Below, one piece after another: positions 16,119-23,982 of a DNA stretch of 52,677 bases; the first letter of the stretch is position 1; every line of letters begins with the position of its first letter. Under the pieces are notes generated by a model that was not told where the DNA came from, did not search any database, and worked only from the letters and a program-made list of their open reading frames with translations. This DNA comes from Rhizorhapis sp. SPR117 (GTDB taxonomy: Bacteria; Pseudomonadota; Alphaproteobacteria; Sphingomonadales; Sphingomonadaceae), in contig NZ_JAKKIE010000029.1 of assembly GCF_021742065.1 (NCBI RefSeq), positions 1 to 52,677 of the forward strand, in the 5' to 3' direction. Position numbers and translations under genes: made by a program.

Positions 16119-16952
16119 GTGGACAATGAGGATCGCGCACGCGGCACATCGGATCGGCGCATCGCGCTTCTCATCGATGCGGATAATGTCTCCCACACGA
16201 AGATCGCGGCGATGCTTGCGGAGCTCTCCAAATACGGCACCGCGAACATTCGGCGTGCCTATGGCGACTGGGCCAAGCCGGGCCTCAAGGGCTGGACCGA
16301 CAAGCTGCACGATTTCGCGATCCGGCCAATCCAGCAGTTCAGCTATTCGACCGGCAAGAACGCGACCGACATCGCGCTCGTCATCGACGCGATGGAACTG
16401 CTTTATACGCAAAAGCCCGACGCGTTCTGCATCGCATCGAGCGATGGCGACTTCACGCCGCTGGTCATGCAGCTCAAGGCCAATGGTCATGAGGTCTATG
16501 GCTTCGGCGAGCGCAAGACGCCCACGCCCTTCGTCAACGCCTGCACCACGTTCCTCTATCTCGATGGTCTCGAGGATCCGAGCCAGCCAGCGGCACCTGG
16601 CGAAGCCCCCGACACGCCTGTCGCGGCCAAAACCGAGACCAAAGCCAAGGCTAAGCCCAAGCCTTCGGCCGCCAAGGCCGCGGAAAAGACCCTGGCACAG
16701 AATACCAAGCTCGTGACGATCCTGCGCGGTGCCGTCGAAGCTTCCGCGCGCGAGGATGGCTGGGCGCTCATGTCCGCGGCGGGCAGCGCTGCGAAGCGCC
16801 AGGCCCCCATCGATCCTCGCAACTACGGCGTGAAGAACTTCACGGCGCTCTTCACCGCGACCGGGCTGTTCGAGATCCTCAAAGGCGAGAACGGACAGAG
16901 CTACGTCGCCGACAAGCGCAACAAGGATCGCACGCCACGTCCCGGCGGGTGA
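16119..16952 (+). CDS. NYN-domain protein with C-terminal OST-HTH/LOTUS-like domain
   Basis: 277 aa. The N-terminal PIN-like NYN nuclease fold shows LLIDADNVS near residue 18, ATDIALVIDAMELLY, and ASSDGDFTPLVMQL, giving the acidic cluster that binds metal. A low-complexity Ala/Lys/Pro linker (residues 160-190) leads to a C-terminal region (LVTILRGAVEAS, GVKNFTALFTATGLFEI) that looks like an OST-HTH RNA-binding domain. Likely a cytoplasmic RNase or RNA-binding protein. The start is GTG at 16119 with GGGGAGG eight bases upstream. Confidence 0.8.
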   Translation: MDNEDRARGTSDRRIALLIDADNVSHTKIAAMLAELSKYGTANIRRAYGDWAKPGLKGWTDKLHDFAIRPIQQFSYSTGKNATDIALVIDAMELLYTQKPDAFCIASSDGDFTPLVMQLKANGHEVYGFGERKTPTPFVNACTTFLYLDGLEDPSQPAAPGEAPDTPVAAKTETKAKAKPKPSAAKAAEKTLAQNTKLVTILRGAVEASAREDGWALMSAAGSAAKRQAPIDPRNYGVKNFTALFTATGLFEILKGENGQSYVADKRNKDRTPRPGG

Positions 16953-16994
16953 TGCTCCCGGCGCGCCGATAGCGAACACAGGCGCCGAACGAGC

Positions 16995-17040
16995 AAAGGG
17001 AAGGGGGATCGAGTGGGCGGAGGCCAGACAGGCCGAGCCC
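16995..17040 (+). promoter_or_regulatory. purine-tract plus hairpin 5' leader
   Basis: AAAGGGAAGGGGGA (16995-17008) is followed by a two-part stem: GGGC (17015-17018) with GCCC (17037-17040), and GGCC (17022-17025) with GGCC (17031-17034), closing the five-base loop AGACA. AGGAG and the ATG at 17054 follow. Confidence 0.5.
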
Positions 17041-17053
17041 AGGAGATCCCATC

Positions 17054-18265
17054 ATGGCAACAGTCGTTTCGATCGACCCTTCCGCCGATCAATGGTCCGT
17101 GCCGATTGGCAAGCACAGCCGCGGCGCGCTCATGCTCAATCTCGAACGCCTGCTCGCGGGCCGCTTGCTGATCCAGGGCAGCAGCGGCGCGGGCAAGAGC
17201 CGAACCTTGCGCAAGATCATCGAGGAGGCCTTCGACTTCACGACCATCGTGCTCGTCGACCCCGAGGGCGAATTCGGCAATCTCGCCGCGCATATCGGCG
17301 CGACGTCGCTCAAGGGCTGCGAACTGACGTCGGACGGCCTGACGGCGGCCGCCGCGCGCGCGCGGCAACACCGGCTCTCGCTCCACGTAGATCTCACCGA
17401 TCTCGACCCCGACCAGCGCATCATCAAGGCGGCCGCCCTGTTCGCCGGGCTGATCGGCGCGCCGCGCGAGCATTGGAGCCACACCGTCCTCGTCTGCATC
17501 GACGAGGGCCATCTGCTCGCGCCGCATCATGCGGGATCGGCCCGTGACGCGGAGACCCGCCGCCTCGGTGTCGCAACGCTCACCGACCTGTGCGCCCGCG
17601 GCCGCAAGCGCGGCATCGCGCCGGTCATCGCCACCCAGCGCCTCGCTAAGCTCTCCTCCTCGGTGATTTCCGAGCTGCAAAACTTCCTGGTCGGCCTCAA
17701 CGTCTTCGACCGCGACATCGCGCGCGCCGCCGACCTGCTCGGATTCTCCGCCAAGGAAGCCGACCGGCTGCGCAAGCTCGCGCCCGGCGAATTCTTCGCC
17801 ATGGGTCCGGCCATGTCTCCGCTCCCCGTCCTGGCCCACATGGAAGAGACGATCACCGAGCATCTCGGGGCGACACCCCGGCTGACCGCCGCCGCCGCGA
17901 TCGACAGCGACGAAGCCGAAAGACTGCTCGACCTCTCCGCCCTGCGCGAGGTTTCGAGCGGCGGCCGTGACACCACGCTGACCCTCAAGGGCACGCGGGC
18001 GCTCGACGCGTTCCTCCTCGATCCATCCGCGCCGCACGCGGCCTCGATCATCGGCGCGCTCAAGCGCATCGCCCCCAACGCAACCACGGCAGACGACCTC
18101 TCCGGCCACCTCGGCTGCCCACGCGAGGCCATCGACAATGCGCTCGACATGCTGGCTGCGATCGCGGCAGTCGATACCATGCCGCGCGGGGAGGACCGCA
18201 TCGCCCGGCTGCACGCACGGCTCAGGGCCAAGATCAGCGACATACCCGTGGTGGCGCTCGCATGA
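17054..18265 (+). CDS. HerA-like P-loop ATPase
   Basis: 403 aa. Walker A is GSSGAGKS at residues 42-49; Walker B is VLVCIDEG in the middle; LVDPEGEFGNLA and VIATQRLAKLSSSV are typical of the HerA/FtsK/VirB4-related 'DUF87' ATPases, which pump or translocate DNA as hexamers. The C-terminal 100 residues look like winged-helix repeats. It overlaps the following SANT-repeat gene by four bases, so the two products may work together, for example in DNA handling during transfer. No nuclease partner (NurA) is next to it. Confidence 0.75.
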   Translation: MATVVSIDPSADQWSVPIGKHSRGALMLNLERLLAGRLLIQGSSGAGKSRTLRKIIEEAFDFTTIVLVDPEGEFGNLAAHIGATSLKGCELTSDGLTAAAARARQHRLSLHVDLTDLDPDQRIIKAAALFAGLIGAPREHWSHTVLVCIDEGHLLAPHHAGSARDAETRRLGVATLTDLCARGRKRGIAPVIATQRLAKLSSSVISELQNFLVGLNVFDRDIARAADLLGFSAKEADRLRKLAPGEFFAMGPAMSPLPVLAHMEETITEHLGATPRLTAAAAIDSDEAERLLDLSALREVSSGGRDTTLTLKGTRALDAFLLDPSAPHAASIIGALKRIAPNATTADDLSGHLGCPREAIDNALDMLAAIAAVDTMPRGEDRIARLHARLRAKISDIPVVALA

Positions 18266-19473
18266 AGCCGCTCGATCTGGGCGCCGATGTCGTCGAGCTC
18301 GCCGCCGCGCCAGGCCCATTCACCCGACCCCAGCCGCTGCGCGAAATGGCCTATCGTGCCGATGCCTGGACGCCGGCCGAAACCGAACGGCTCCGGACGC
18401 TCTTTCTCGACGACACCGCGATCGCCGACATGGCCCTTGCGCTTGGCCGGGGCAGGGCGGCGGTCGCCGAACGGATCGCTCTGCTCGGGCTTCGTCGCAA
18501 CTCGGCAAGGGCCTGGACCGAACTCGACGATGGCGAGCTGACCCGCCGCTATGGCGGCGAACCGACCGCGACCATCGCTTCCGATCTCGGGCGGTCCTGT
18601 TCGGCGGTCTATGCCCGTGCGCGGATTCTCGACCTGACCGAGGGCAATCCTCCCGAATGGTCGCCCTGGGAAGATGCCCAACTCGTCGAAGGGTATCGCC
18701 GCGGCGTGCCGCTTACCCAGATCGCGACGCTGATCGGCAGACCCTTTGGCGGCCTGTCGAGCCGGGCCGGCACCCTCGGGATCGTCCATGCGAACCATCC
18801 GCCCGATTGGTCCGCACAGGAAACGGCGCGCGCGCTGGAGCTCGCCGAAGCAGGCCACCGCTATACCGCGATCGTTGACATGCTTGCCGGTGAGGGCTTC
18901 CCGCCGCGCACCATCCGGGGCTTCGGGCTCGCGATCCGCAAGCTCGGATACGGCCGGGGCTGGGGTCGGGCCTGGACGCCCGAAGAAGACGCACTCCTCC
19001 AGAAAGCCTATGGCGAGGGCACCAGCCTGACGCCGCTGCGGCGGCAGCTCGGCCGCACATCCGGCTCGCTGCGCCACCGCGCCGAATATCTGGAGCTGCG
19101 CGGTCGTCATGCCAACCGCAACGGATGGCGCGTCGGTCCGGACTGGACCGATGCCGAGGAGACGCGGCTGCGCGCGGACTATGGCCGTGTTCCGACCAAG
19201 CTTCTTGCCGCGCGCATGGGCCGGACCAAGGCTGCGCTCACCTCGCGGGCAAGCAGCCTCGGGCTCGTCCACGGCTACATCCGGCCGTTCAGCGACGAGG
19301 AAACGCGCGCCCTCGACATCGCTTTCCGCACCGGGGTTTCGATCGCGGATCTCGCCGTCGCTCTCGACCGCAAAGCCATGTCGCTCAGCAAATATGCGAC
19401 CAACCACGGCTACCAGTTCGGGCGCAGGCCGAGACGCACCGTGACACTGGAGGCCCTGCTCGCCGCGGCGTGA
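18262..19473 (+). CDS. Myb/SANT-like multi-repeat DNA-binding protein
   Basis: 403 aa made of about six units of 50 residues, each starting with a Trp and an acidic pair (DAWTPAETERL, RAWTELDDGEL, PEWSPWEDAQL, RAWTPEEDALL, PDWTDAEETRL), followed by a helix-turn-helix with a Gly-Arg pair (LGRGRAAVAERIALLGL). This is the W-containing helix arrangement of Myb/SANT domains and, in alphaproteobacteria, of GcrA-like regulators. Multiple tandem copies suggest binding to a long or repeated DNA site. Encoded with the HerA-like ATPase by a four-base overlap. Function otherwise unknown. Confidence 0.75.
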   Translation: MKPLDLGADVVELAAAPGPFTRPQPLREMAYRADAWTPAETERLRTLFLDDTAIADMALALGRGRAAVAERIALLGLRRNSARAWTELDDGELTRRYGGEPTATIASDLGRSCSAVYARARILDLTEGNPPEWSPWEDAQLVEGYRRGVPLTQIATLIGRPFGGLSSRAGTLGIVHANHPPDWSAQETARALELAEAGHRYTAIVDMLAGEGFPPRTIRGFGLAIRKLGYGRGWGRAWTPEEDALLQKAYGEGTSLTPLRRQLGRTSGSLRHRAEYLELRGRHANRNGWRVGPDWTDAEETRLRADYGRVPTKLLAARMGRTKAALTSRASSLGLVHGYIRPFSDEETRALDIAFRTGVSIADLAVALDRKAMSLSKYATNHGYQFGRRPRRTVTLEALLAAA

Positions 19474-19561
19474 TTCCGCCGCCGCCAGCCGGCTTTCTCG
19501 GACCATTCACTCAGACAAAACGCATCCGCTTGCCCAGCGGGCCTGCGCTCGGGAAATCCTC

Positions 19562-20380
19562 ATGCCGCCCCAGGATCGATACATCAGGAACGTCCTCAAG
19601 CTGTTCGAGGCCCATGGCCATCGCCACGATTGCTACACGCTGTTCTCCGATTGCATGGAGCTCATCGCGATCAGCATCTCGAACAGCGTCGACATCCGTT
19701 CGCGCGACCATCGGGAGGCACGCTATCTCGAGATCGTCGGCCGCTATGATCGCCCTACGGTCGAGATGTTTCCGCGTATCCTGGGCGAGATCACCATGGC
19801 GCTGGAAACCGCGCCGGGCGATGTTCTGGGCAGCATCTTCACCGCGCTCGAGATCCACAACAAGAGCCGGGGCCAGTTTTTCACGCCCTATCCGGTCTGC
19901 CAGATGATGGCCGAGGTCACGCTTGGCGATGCCCAGAGCGCCCGGGCGTTGATCGCCGACAAGGGCTATGTCCGCGCGATGGAGCCCGCCTGCGGCGCCG
20001 GCGCTATGGTCATCGCGCTCGCCCAGACGATGCTCGCCGCCGATATCAACTACCAGCGCCATCTTCACGTGACCGCGGTCGATATCGACCCGCGCGCGGT
20101 CCACATGGCCTATATCCAGTTCTCGCTGCTCCACATTCCGGCCCACGTCATGGTCGGCAACTCGCTCAGCAACGAGGTTCGCGAGCACTGGTTCACCCCG
20201 GCCCATATCCTGGGCGGCTGGGGTGCCCGGCTTGCCAGCCAGCAGCCTTCCCGAAACGAGCCGATATCGGGAGGGCCGGTGGAACCGCGCGCCGGCCCAC
20301 TGCCTCGCTTGCCGCCCCCGCAGCCCCCCGCACCTGTAGCCGCGGCACCAGTCCGTGCCGAGCAGCTCAGCCTGTTCTAG
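19562..20380 (+). CDS. N-6 adenine DNA methylase-like protein lacking the NPPY motif
   Basis: 272 aa. QFFTPYPVCQMM and MEPACGAGAMVIAL are the FTP and SAM-binding motif I of HsdM/type I adenine methylases, and HLHVTAVDIDPRAVHMAYIQ carries motif II (acidic residue for SAM ribose). Where the catalytic NPPY/F should follow, the protein reads VMVGNSLSNEV, so the target-base pocket is missing. No specificity subunit or restriction gene is adjacent. The C-terminal 45 residues are Pro-rich and end in EQLSLF, which resembles a beta-clamp-binding peptide. Probably a SAM-binding protein without methylation activity, or part of a complex. Confidence 0.75.
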   Translation: MPPQDRYIRNVLKLFEAHGHRHDCYTLFSDCMELIAISISNSVDIRSRDHREARYLEIVGRYDRPTVEMFPRILGEITMALETAPGDVLGSIFTALEIHNKSRGQFFTPYPVCQMMAEVTLGDAQSARALIADKGYVRAMEPACGAGAMVIALAQTMLAADINYQRHLHVTAVDIDPRAVHMAYIQFSLLHIPAHVMVGNSLSNEVREHWFTPAHILGGWGARLASQQPSRNEPISGGPVEPRAGPLPRLPPPQPPAPVAAAPVRAEQLSLF

Positions 20381-21186
20381 CCCCAGGCGTTCTTCGCCGC
20401 CACATAGCTGCCGACCACGATTACCACCGCGGCGAAGACCTTTTCGAGCAGGCCCTTGTGCGCCGACAGGCCCCGGCCCGCGGCGATGCCGATCGCCGAT
20501 CCGGCCATCCCGCCCACGACGAGCAAGGCTGCGATCCGACAATCGACGAGGCCGGACAGCGCGTAGGACGCCGCCGTGGTCAGCCCGAGCGCGGAAACGA
20601 CCACCAGCGACGTGCCGACCGCGATCTCGACCGGCATGGCGGTCGCGGCGATCAGGGCCGGAACGATCAGGAAGCCGCCGCCGATCCCGAAAAAACCTGC
20701 CGCCAGCCCCACGCCGAGCCCGGCCGGGACGAGACGCGGCAGGAGTTCACGCGCGCTGGCGCGCGTCAATCGCACCCCTGGAAACTCCGGTCGTCGCCGC
20801 TTGCGCAGCATCGACAACCCGACCCCGATCATCACCAGCCCGAACAACGTCAGCAGGCGCCCCCCGTCGAACGCCTTCCCGGCCTCGGCGCCGATCGCCG
20901 CGCCAACGACCCCCGCCGCCGCGAAGACACCGGCGCAGCGCCATTTCACATTTCGCGCCCAGGCATGCCCGGCGAGGCTCGCCAGCGCATTCGCCGTCAC
21001 GCCGACCGCCGCGGTGCCGATCGCCATGTGCGGCGAGCGAAGCCCGACCGCGTAGACGAGGAGCGGTAGTGCGAGGATCGAGCCTCCGCCTCCGACCAGT
21101 CCCAGAACGAGGCCGATCAGAACGCCCGAGCCGAGCGCGGCAAGGTCGCCAAGTCCCACCAGGATCAGGCCAGTCCGCGGTTCCAC
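20377..21186 (-). CDS. TauE/SafE family sulfite/anion exporter
   Basis: About 269 aa with eight hydrophobic segments and the duplicated TauE/SafE signature: GLVLGLVGGGGSILALPLLV in the first half and AAGFFGIGGGFLIVPALIA in the second. It exports sulfite or related organosulfur anions. The start is uncertain: GTG at 21186 overlaps the rhodanese gene by 22 bases, and GTG at 21159 is possible. It closes the BigR-rhodanese-TauE transcript and probably removes sulfite formed by persulfide oxidation. The last bases overlap the convergent methylase-like gene by four. Confidence 0.8.
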   Translation of the reverse strand: MEPRTGLILVGLGDLAALGSGVLIGLVLGLVGGGGSILALPLLVYAVGLRSPHMAIGTAAVGVTANALASLAGHAWARNVKWRCAGVFAAAGVVGAAIGAEAGKAFDGGRLLTLFGLVMIGVGLSMLRKRRRPEFPGVRLTRASARELLPRLVPAGLGVGLAAGFFGIGGGFLIVPALIAATAMPVEIAVGTSLVVVSALGLTTAASYALSGLVDCRIAALLVVGGMAGSAIGIAAGRGLSAHKGLLEKVFAAVVIVVGSYVAAKNAWG

Positions 21187-21680
21187 GGCATCCGCCGGAA
21201 GAGATGGGCGAGCCCGCACCAGCCCGTCGCTCCGGCGAACATCAGTCCGGTGCCGACGAAAGCGGACAGCAGCAGGAAAGCCGGTATGACGAACACCCCC
21301 AGCACGACCCCGAGCAAGACGAGGCTGCCGGCGGCAAGCTGCACCTGGCGTCCGATCTCCAGGGGCTGCCCGCGATCGATCACGGTCTCGAAGCCGCTCG
21401 CCTTCCACGCGTCGAGCCCGCCATCGAGCACATGGCAAGGCGCGCCCTTTGCCGCGGCCTCCAGGGCCGGTCCGCAGCCCTTCGTTCGCATTCCCGACCG
21501 GCAGTGGAAGATCAGCGGTCCGCTTGGCAGGGCCTGCGCGCCGAGGTCGGCGAGCGGAAGGTTGACGGCGCCCTCAATGCGCTCGCGCGCATATTCGTCC
21601 CTGCCTCGCACATCGATCAGCGTGGCTCCGCCCTGCAGGGCGGCACGCGCCTCAGCGGGGGTCATCGATCCGACGGCCAT
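21165..21680 (-). CDS. rhodanese domain protein with membrane anchor
   Basis: 171 aa. Residues 1-100 form one rhodanese domain: TLIDVRGRDEYARERIEGAV, then the active-site loop HCRSGMRT whose Cys carries the persulfide. Residues 110-160 hold two transmembrane helices of the DUF2892 type, so the enzyme sits on the inner membrane facing the cytoplasm. It transfers sulfane sulfur between thiols, sulfite and thiosulfate. Encoded directly after the BigR-like repressor (gap of four bases) and before TauE. Confidence 0.85.
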   Translation of the reverse strand: MAVGSMTPAEARAALQGGATLIDVRGRDEYARERIEGAVNLPLADLGAQALPSGPLIFHCRSGMRTKGCGPALEAAAKGAPCHVLDGGLDAWKASGFETVIDRGQPLEIGRQVQLAAGSLVLLGVVLGVFVIPAFLLLSAFVGTGLMFAGATGWCGLAHLFRRMPWNRGLA

Positions 21681-21684
21681 GGTC

Positions 21685-21999
21685 TCACTCCTTGCAATAT
21701 AGGTCGTAGAGGCTCGCGAGCAGCGCCTGGACGCGCGGATCGGCGATCCGGTACCAGAGCGTCTGGCTCTCGCGCCGGAAGCTCACCAACCCCTCGTCGC
21801 GCATCCTCGCGAGATGTTGGGACAGCGCGGACTGCGACAGCCCGACATCGACCGCCAGATCGCCGACGGTCCGCTCGTCATGCTCGACGAGCTTGCATAG
21901 GACCATGAGCCGGCGACCGTTGCCGATCGCCTTCAGCACATTGGCTACGCCCTCCGCCTTTCGCTCGAAGCTGGCGAGATCCATCGGCGCTTTCAGCAT
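21685..21999 (-). CDS. bigR: BigR/SqrR-type ArsR-family repressor sensing reactive sulfur
   Basis: 104 aa winged-helix ArsR protein. The recognition helix is GLSQSALSQHLARMRDEG. Two cysteines, in LMVLCKLVE near residue 35 and in the C-terminal DLYCKE, occupy the positions of the persulfide-sensing pair in BigR and SqrR; forming a polysulfide bridge releases DNA. GGAGTGAG precedes the ATG at 21999. It represses its own transcript and the divergent MBL gene through the inverted repeat at 22011-22063. Confidence 0.85.
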   Translation of the reverse strand: MLKAPMDLASFERKAEGVANVLKAIGNGRRLMVLCKLVEHDERTVGDLAVDVGLSQSALSQHLARMRDEGLVSFRRESQTLWYRIADPRVQALLASLYDLYCKE

Positions 22000-22010
22000 C
22001 GCAGCTCACT

Positions 22011-22063
22011 CCATTAGGAGTTGCTAATGTAGCAGATGCTTATATATTAGCAACAGCTAATGG
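22011..22063. promoter_or_regulatory. operator of the BigR-type repressor
   Basis: CCATTAGGAGTTGCTAAT (22011-22028) faces ATTAGCAACAGCTAATGG (22046-22063); 16 of 18 positions are complementary. Each arm also contains the half-site ATTAG...CTAAT. It fills the 72-base gap between the divergent repressor and MBL genes, and the arms resemble BigR boxes. Confidence 0.8.
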
Positions 22064-22071
22064 AGGTCCGA

Positions 22072-22959
22072 ATGCACGTCGATCCCGTCATCGAAGCCTT
22101 TTTCGACGAGGCGACCAACACGGTCAGCTATCTCGTGGCCGACTCCGGGACCGGCATGGCTGCCGTGATCGATCCGGTGCTCGATTTCGACATGGCGAGC
22201 GGGGAGGGCGATGTCCGATCGGCCCAGCGGATTCTCGATCGAGTGCATGAGAAGGGCTGGCGGATCATCGCGGTGCTCGAGACCCACGCGCATGCCGATC
22301 ATCTCTCGGCGGCGCCTTTCATCAAGGCCCGCACCGGCGCGTGGGTCGGAATCGGCGAGCATATCCGCGACGTCCAGCATATCTTCCGGCCGGTCTTCGC
22401 ACTGGACGATCTCGTCCCGGACGGTCGCGACTTCGACCGGCTGCTGCGCGACGGCGAAACCTTCGCCGTCGGCGATCTCACCATCGAGGTGCTCCACGTC
22501 CCCGGCCATACGCCTGCCGATCTCGCCTATCGGATCGGCCCCAACCTGTTCGTCGGCGACACGCTGTTCATGCCGGACTATGGCACGGCGCGCGCCGATT
22601 TTCCCGGCGGCGATGCCCGCACCCTCTTTCGCTCGATCCGCCGCGTGCTGACCCTCCCCGACCAAACCCGCCTGTTCATGTGCCACGACTATAAGGCGCC
22701 CGGCCGCGACGACTATCGTTGGGAGACGACGGTTGGCGAGCAACGCCGGGCCAACGTCCATGTTCACGACGGCGTCGATGAAGACGCATTTGTCGCGATG
22801 CGCGAGGCGCGCGATGCCACCCTGGCGGTGCCCCGGCTGCTCCTCCCTTCGATCCAGGTCAACATTCGGGCCGGCCGCTTTCCAAAGGCGGATGCCAACG
22901 GCGTCAGCTTCCTGCGCATCCCGGTGAAAGACCCGCGTCACGTCCTGACGCTCGTGTGA
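22072..22959 (+). CDS. blh: MBL-fold persulfide dioxygenase-like protein (Blh/ETHE1 type)
   Basis: 295 aa. THAHADHLSAA is the metallo-beta-lactamase HxHxDH motif near residue 70; VPGHTPADLAY, VGDTLFMPDYG and CHDY supply the remaining His and Asp ligands. The mononuclear-iron persulfide dioxygenases of this group oxidise glutathione persulfide to sulfite and are controlled by BigR. GGAGG six bases before ATG 22072 sets the start; the upstream ATG at 22060 lies in the operator. Product sulfite could be passed to the rhodanese and the TauE exporter encoded divergently. Confidence 0.85.
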   Translation: MHVDPVIEAFFDEATNTVSYLVADSGTGMAAVIDPVLDFDMASGEGDVRSAQRILDRVHEKGWRIIAVLETHAHADHLSAAPFIKARTGAWVGIGEHIRDVQHIFRPVFALDDLVPDGRDFDRLLRDGETFAVGDLTIEVLHVPGHTPADLAYRIGPNLFVGDTLFMPDYGTARADFPGGDARTLFRSIRRVLTLPDQTRLFMCHDYKAPGRDDYRWETTVGEQRRANVHVHDGVDEDAFVAMREARDATLAVPRLLLPSIQVNIRAGRFPKADANGVSFLRIPVKDPRHVLTLV

Positions 22960-23004
22960 ATACCGGCCTGTAACGCTGCTCGAAACACCCTCCGACTTGC
23001 CCGC

Positions 23005-23021
23005 CACTATGTTCAATAGTG
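23005..23021. promoter_or_regulatory. short perfect inverted repeat upstream of the AraC-family gene
   Basis: CACTAT-GTTCA-ATAGTG, 56 bases before the ATG at 23077, in the only AT-rich part of this gap. A plausible operator or short terminator; nothing more can be said. Confidence 0.4.
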
Positions 23022-23076
23022 CTCACTTTGGCCGCAATTTTTGTAGCTTTCCGCAATAATCGCGCTATGGGGCCGC

Positions 23077-23946
23077 ATGAATTCCAAGGACACGCTTCAG
23101 CTTGATTTCACGCGGTCGCACCGGCGACCCGTGAGCCCGGAACCGCGCTCCTGGCGCGGGTTTCGGGCCGAGCGGATCGTGCTCGATTCCGACGAGCCCT
23201 ATGAGTTCCGGACGCTCGGTGCGACCCACTATCTCGCCCTCCACGACATGCGGCTCGACGACGGCGAACTCTACATCGATGGCCTGTCGCCCGTGCGCCG
23301 GACCGATCTCCGCGACACGCTCACATACGCGCCGCGCGGCTGCACCCTCGCGGGCTGGGCCAAGCCGCGCCCCGGCCCGAACAGCTTCACAGCTTTCTAT
23401 TTTGAGCCGGAACAGGCGGCCGACGGCCTCGACGCGCGATATGCACGGCTCGACCCGCGCCCCTTCGCCTATGCGCGCAACGCTGCGCTCTGCGCGACCA
23501 TGAACAAGATCAAGGACGTCGTCTCTTCCCCCGATGCCGACAGCCTCTATGCCGAGGCGCTCTGCCTGACGGCCGCAATCGAGATACTCGGGGTCGAACA
23601 GCCCGCGACGCTGGGTCAGTTGACCAAGACCCAATTGGGCCGGGTGACCGACTATGTCGGCGCCAATCTCCACAGGCCGATCAGCCTCGACGAACTGGCC
23701 GGCGCGGCCGGCCTCAGCCGATCGCACTTCTCGCGCGCGTTCAAGGCGACGACCGGGCTGGGGCCTTACCGCTTCGTCACCGGCCGGCGGATCGACCGCG
23801 CACGAGCCCTGCTGGCACATAGGGACGGGCCGGGCATCGGGGCGATCGGCCAGGCGGTCGGCTTCGCGAATGCCGGCGTCTTTCGCCGCGCCTTTCTGCA
23901 ATCCATCGGCATGACACCCCAGCAATATCGCAAGGAGCGATGCTGA
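23077..23946 (+). CDS. AraC family transcriptional regulator
   Basis: 289 aa. The C-terminal 100 residues hold the two helix-turn-helix motifs of AraC/XylS proteins: ISLDELAGAAGLSRSHFSRA and, after GRRIDRARALL, IGAIGQAVGFANAGVFRRAF with the closing GMTPQQYRKERC. The N-terminal 170 residues form a cupin-like ligand domain (PYEFRTLGATHYLALHDM). No ligand can be read off. It is followed 36 bases later by a diguanylate cyclase in the same direction, which may be a target. Confidence 0.8.
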   Translation: MNSKDTLQLDFTRSHRRPVSPEPRSWRGFRAERIVLDSDEPYEFRTLGATHYLALHDMRLDDGELYIDGLSPVRRTDLRDTLTYAPRGCTLAGWAKPRPGPNSFTAFYFEPEQAADGLDARYARLDPRPFAYARNAALCATMNKIKDVVSSPDADSLYAEALCLTAAIEILGVEQPATLGQLTKTQLGRVTDYVGANLHRPISLDELAGAAGLSRSHFSRAFKATTGLGPYRFVTGRRIDRARALLAHRDGPGIGAIGQAVGFANAGVFRRAFLQSIGMTPQQYRKERC

Positions 23947-23982
23947 CCGGGGGGCATTCAGTTACGCGTTCAAGGGGGGACA

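Noticed and set aside
17527..19506. 659-codon frame on the minus strand, and the 472-codon frame at 16901-18319
   Set aside because: Antisense to the HerA-like ATPase and the SANT-repeat gene; composition is typical of shadow frames and no domain is recognisable.
19562..20380. Type I restriction-modification system
   Set aside because: No HsdS or HsdR gene nearby and the methylase-like protein lacks the catalytic NPPY/F motif.
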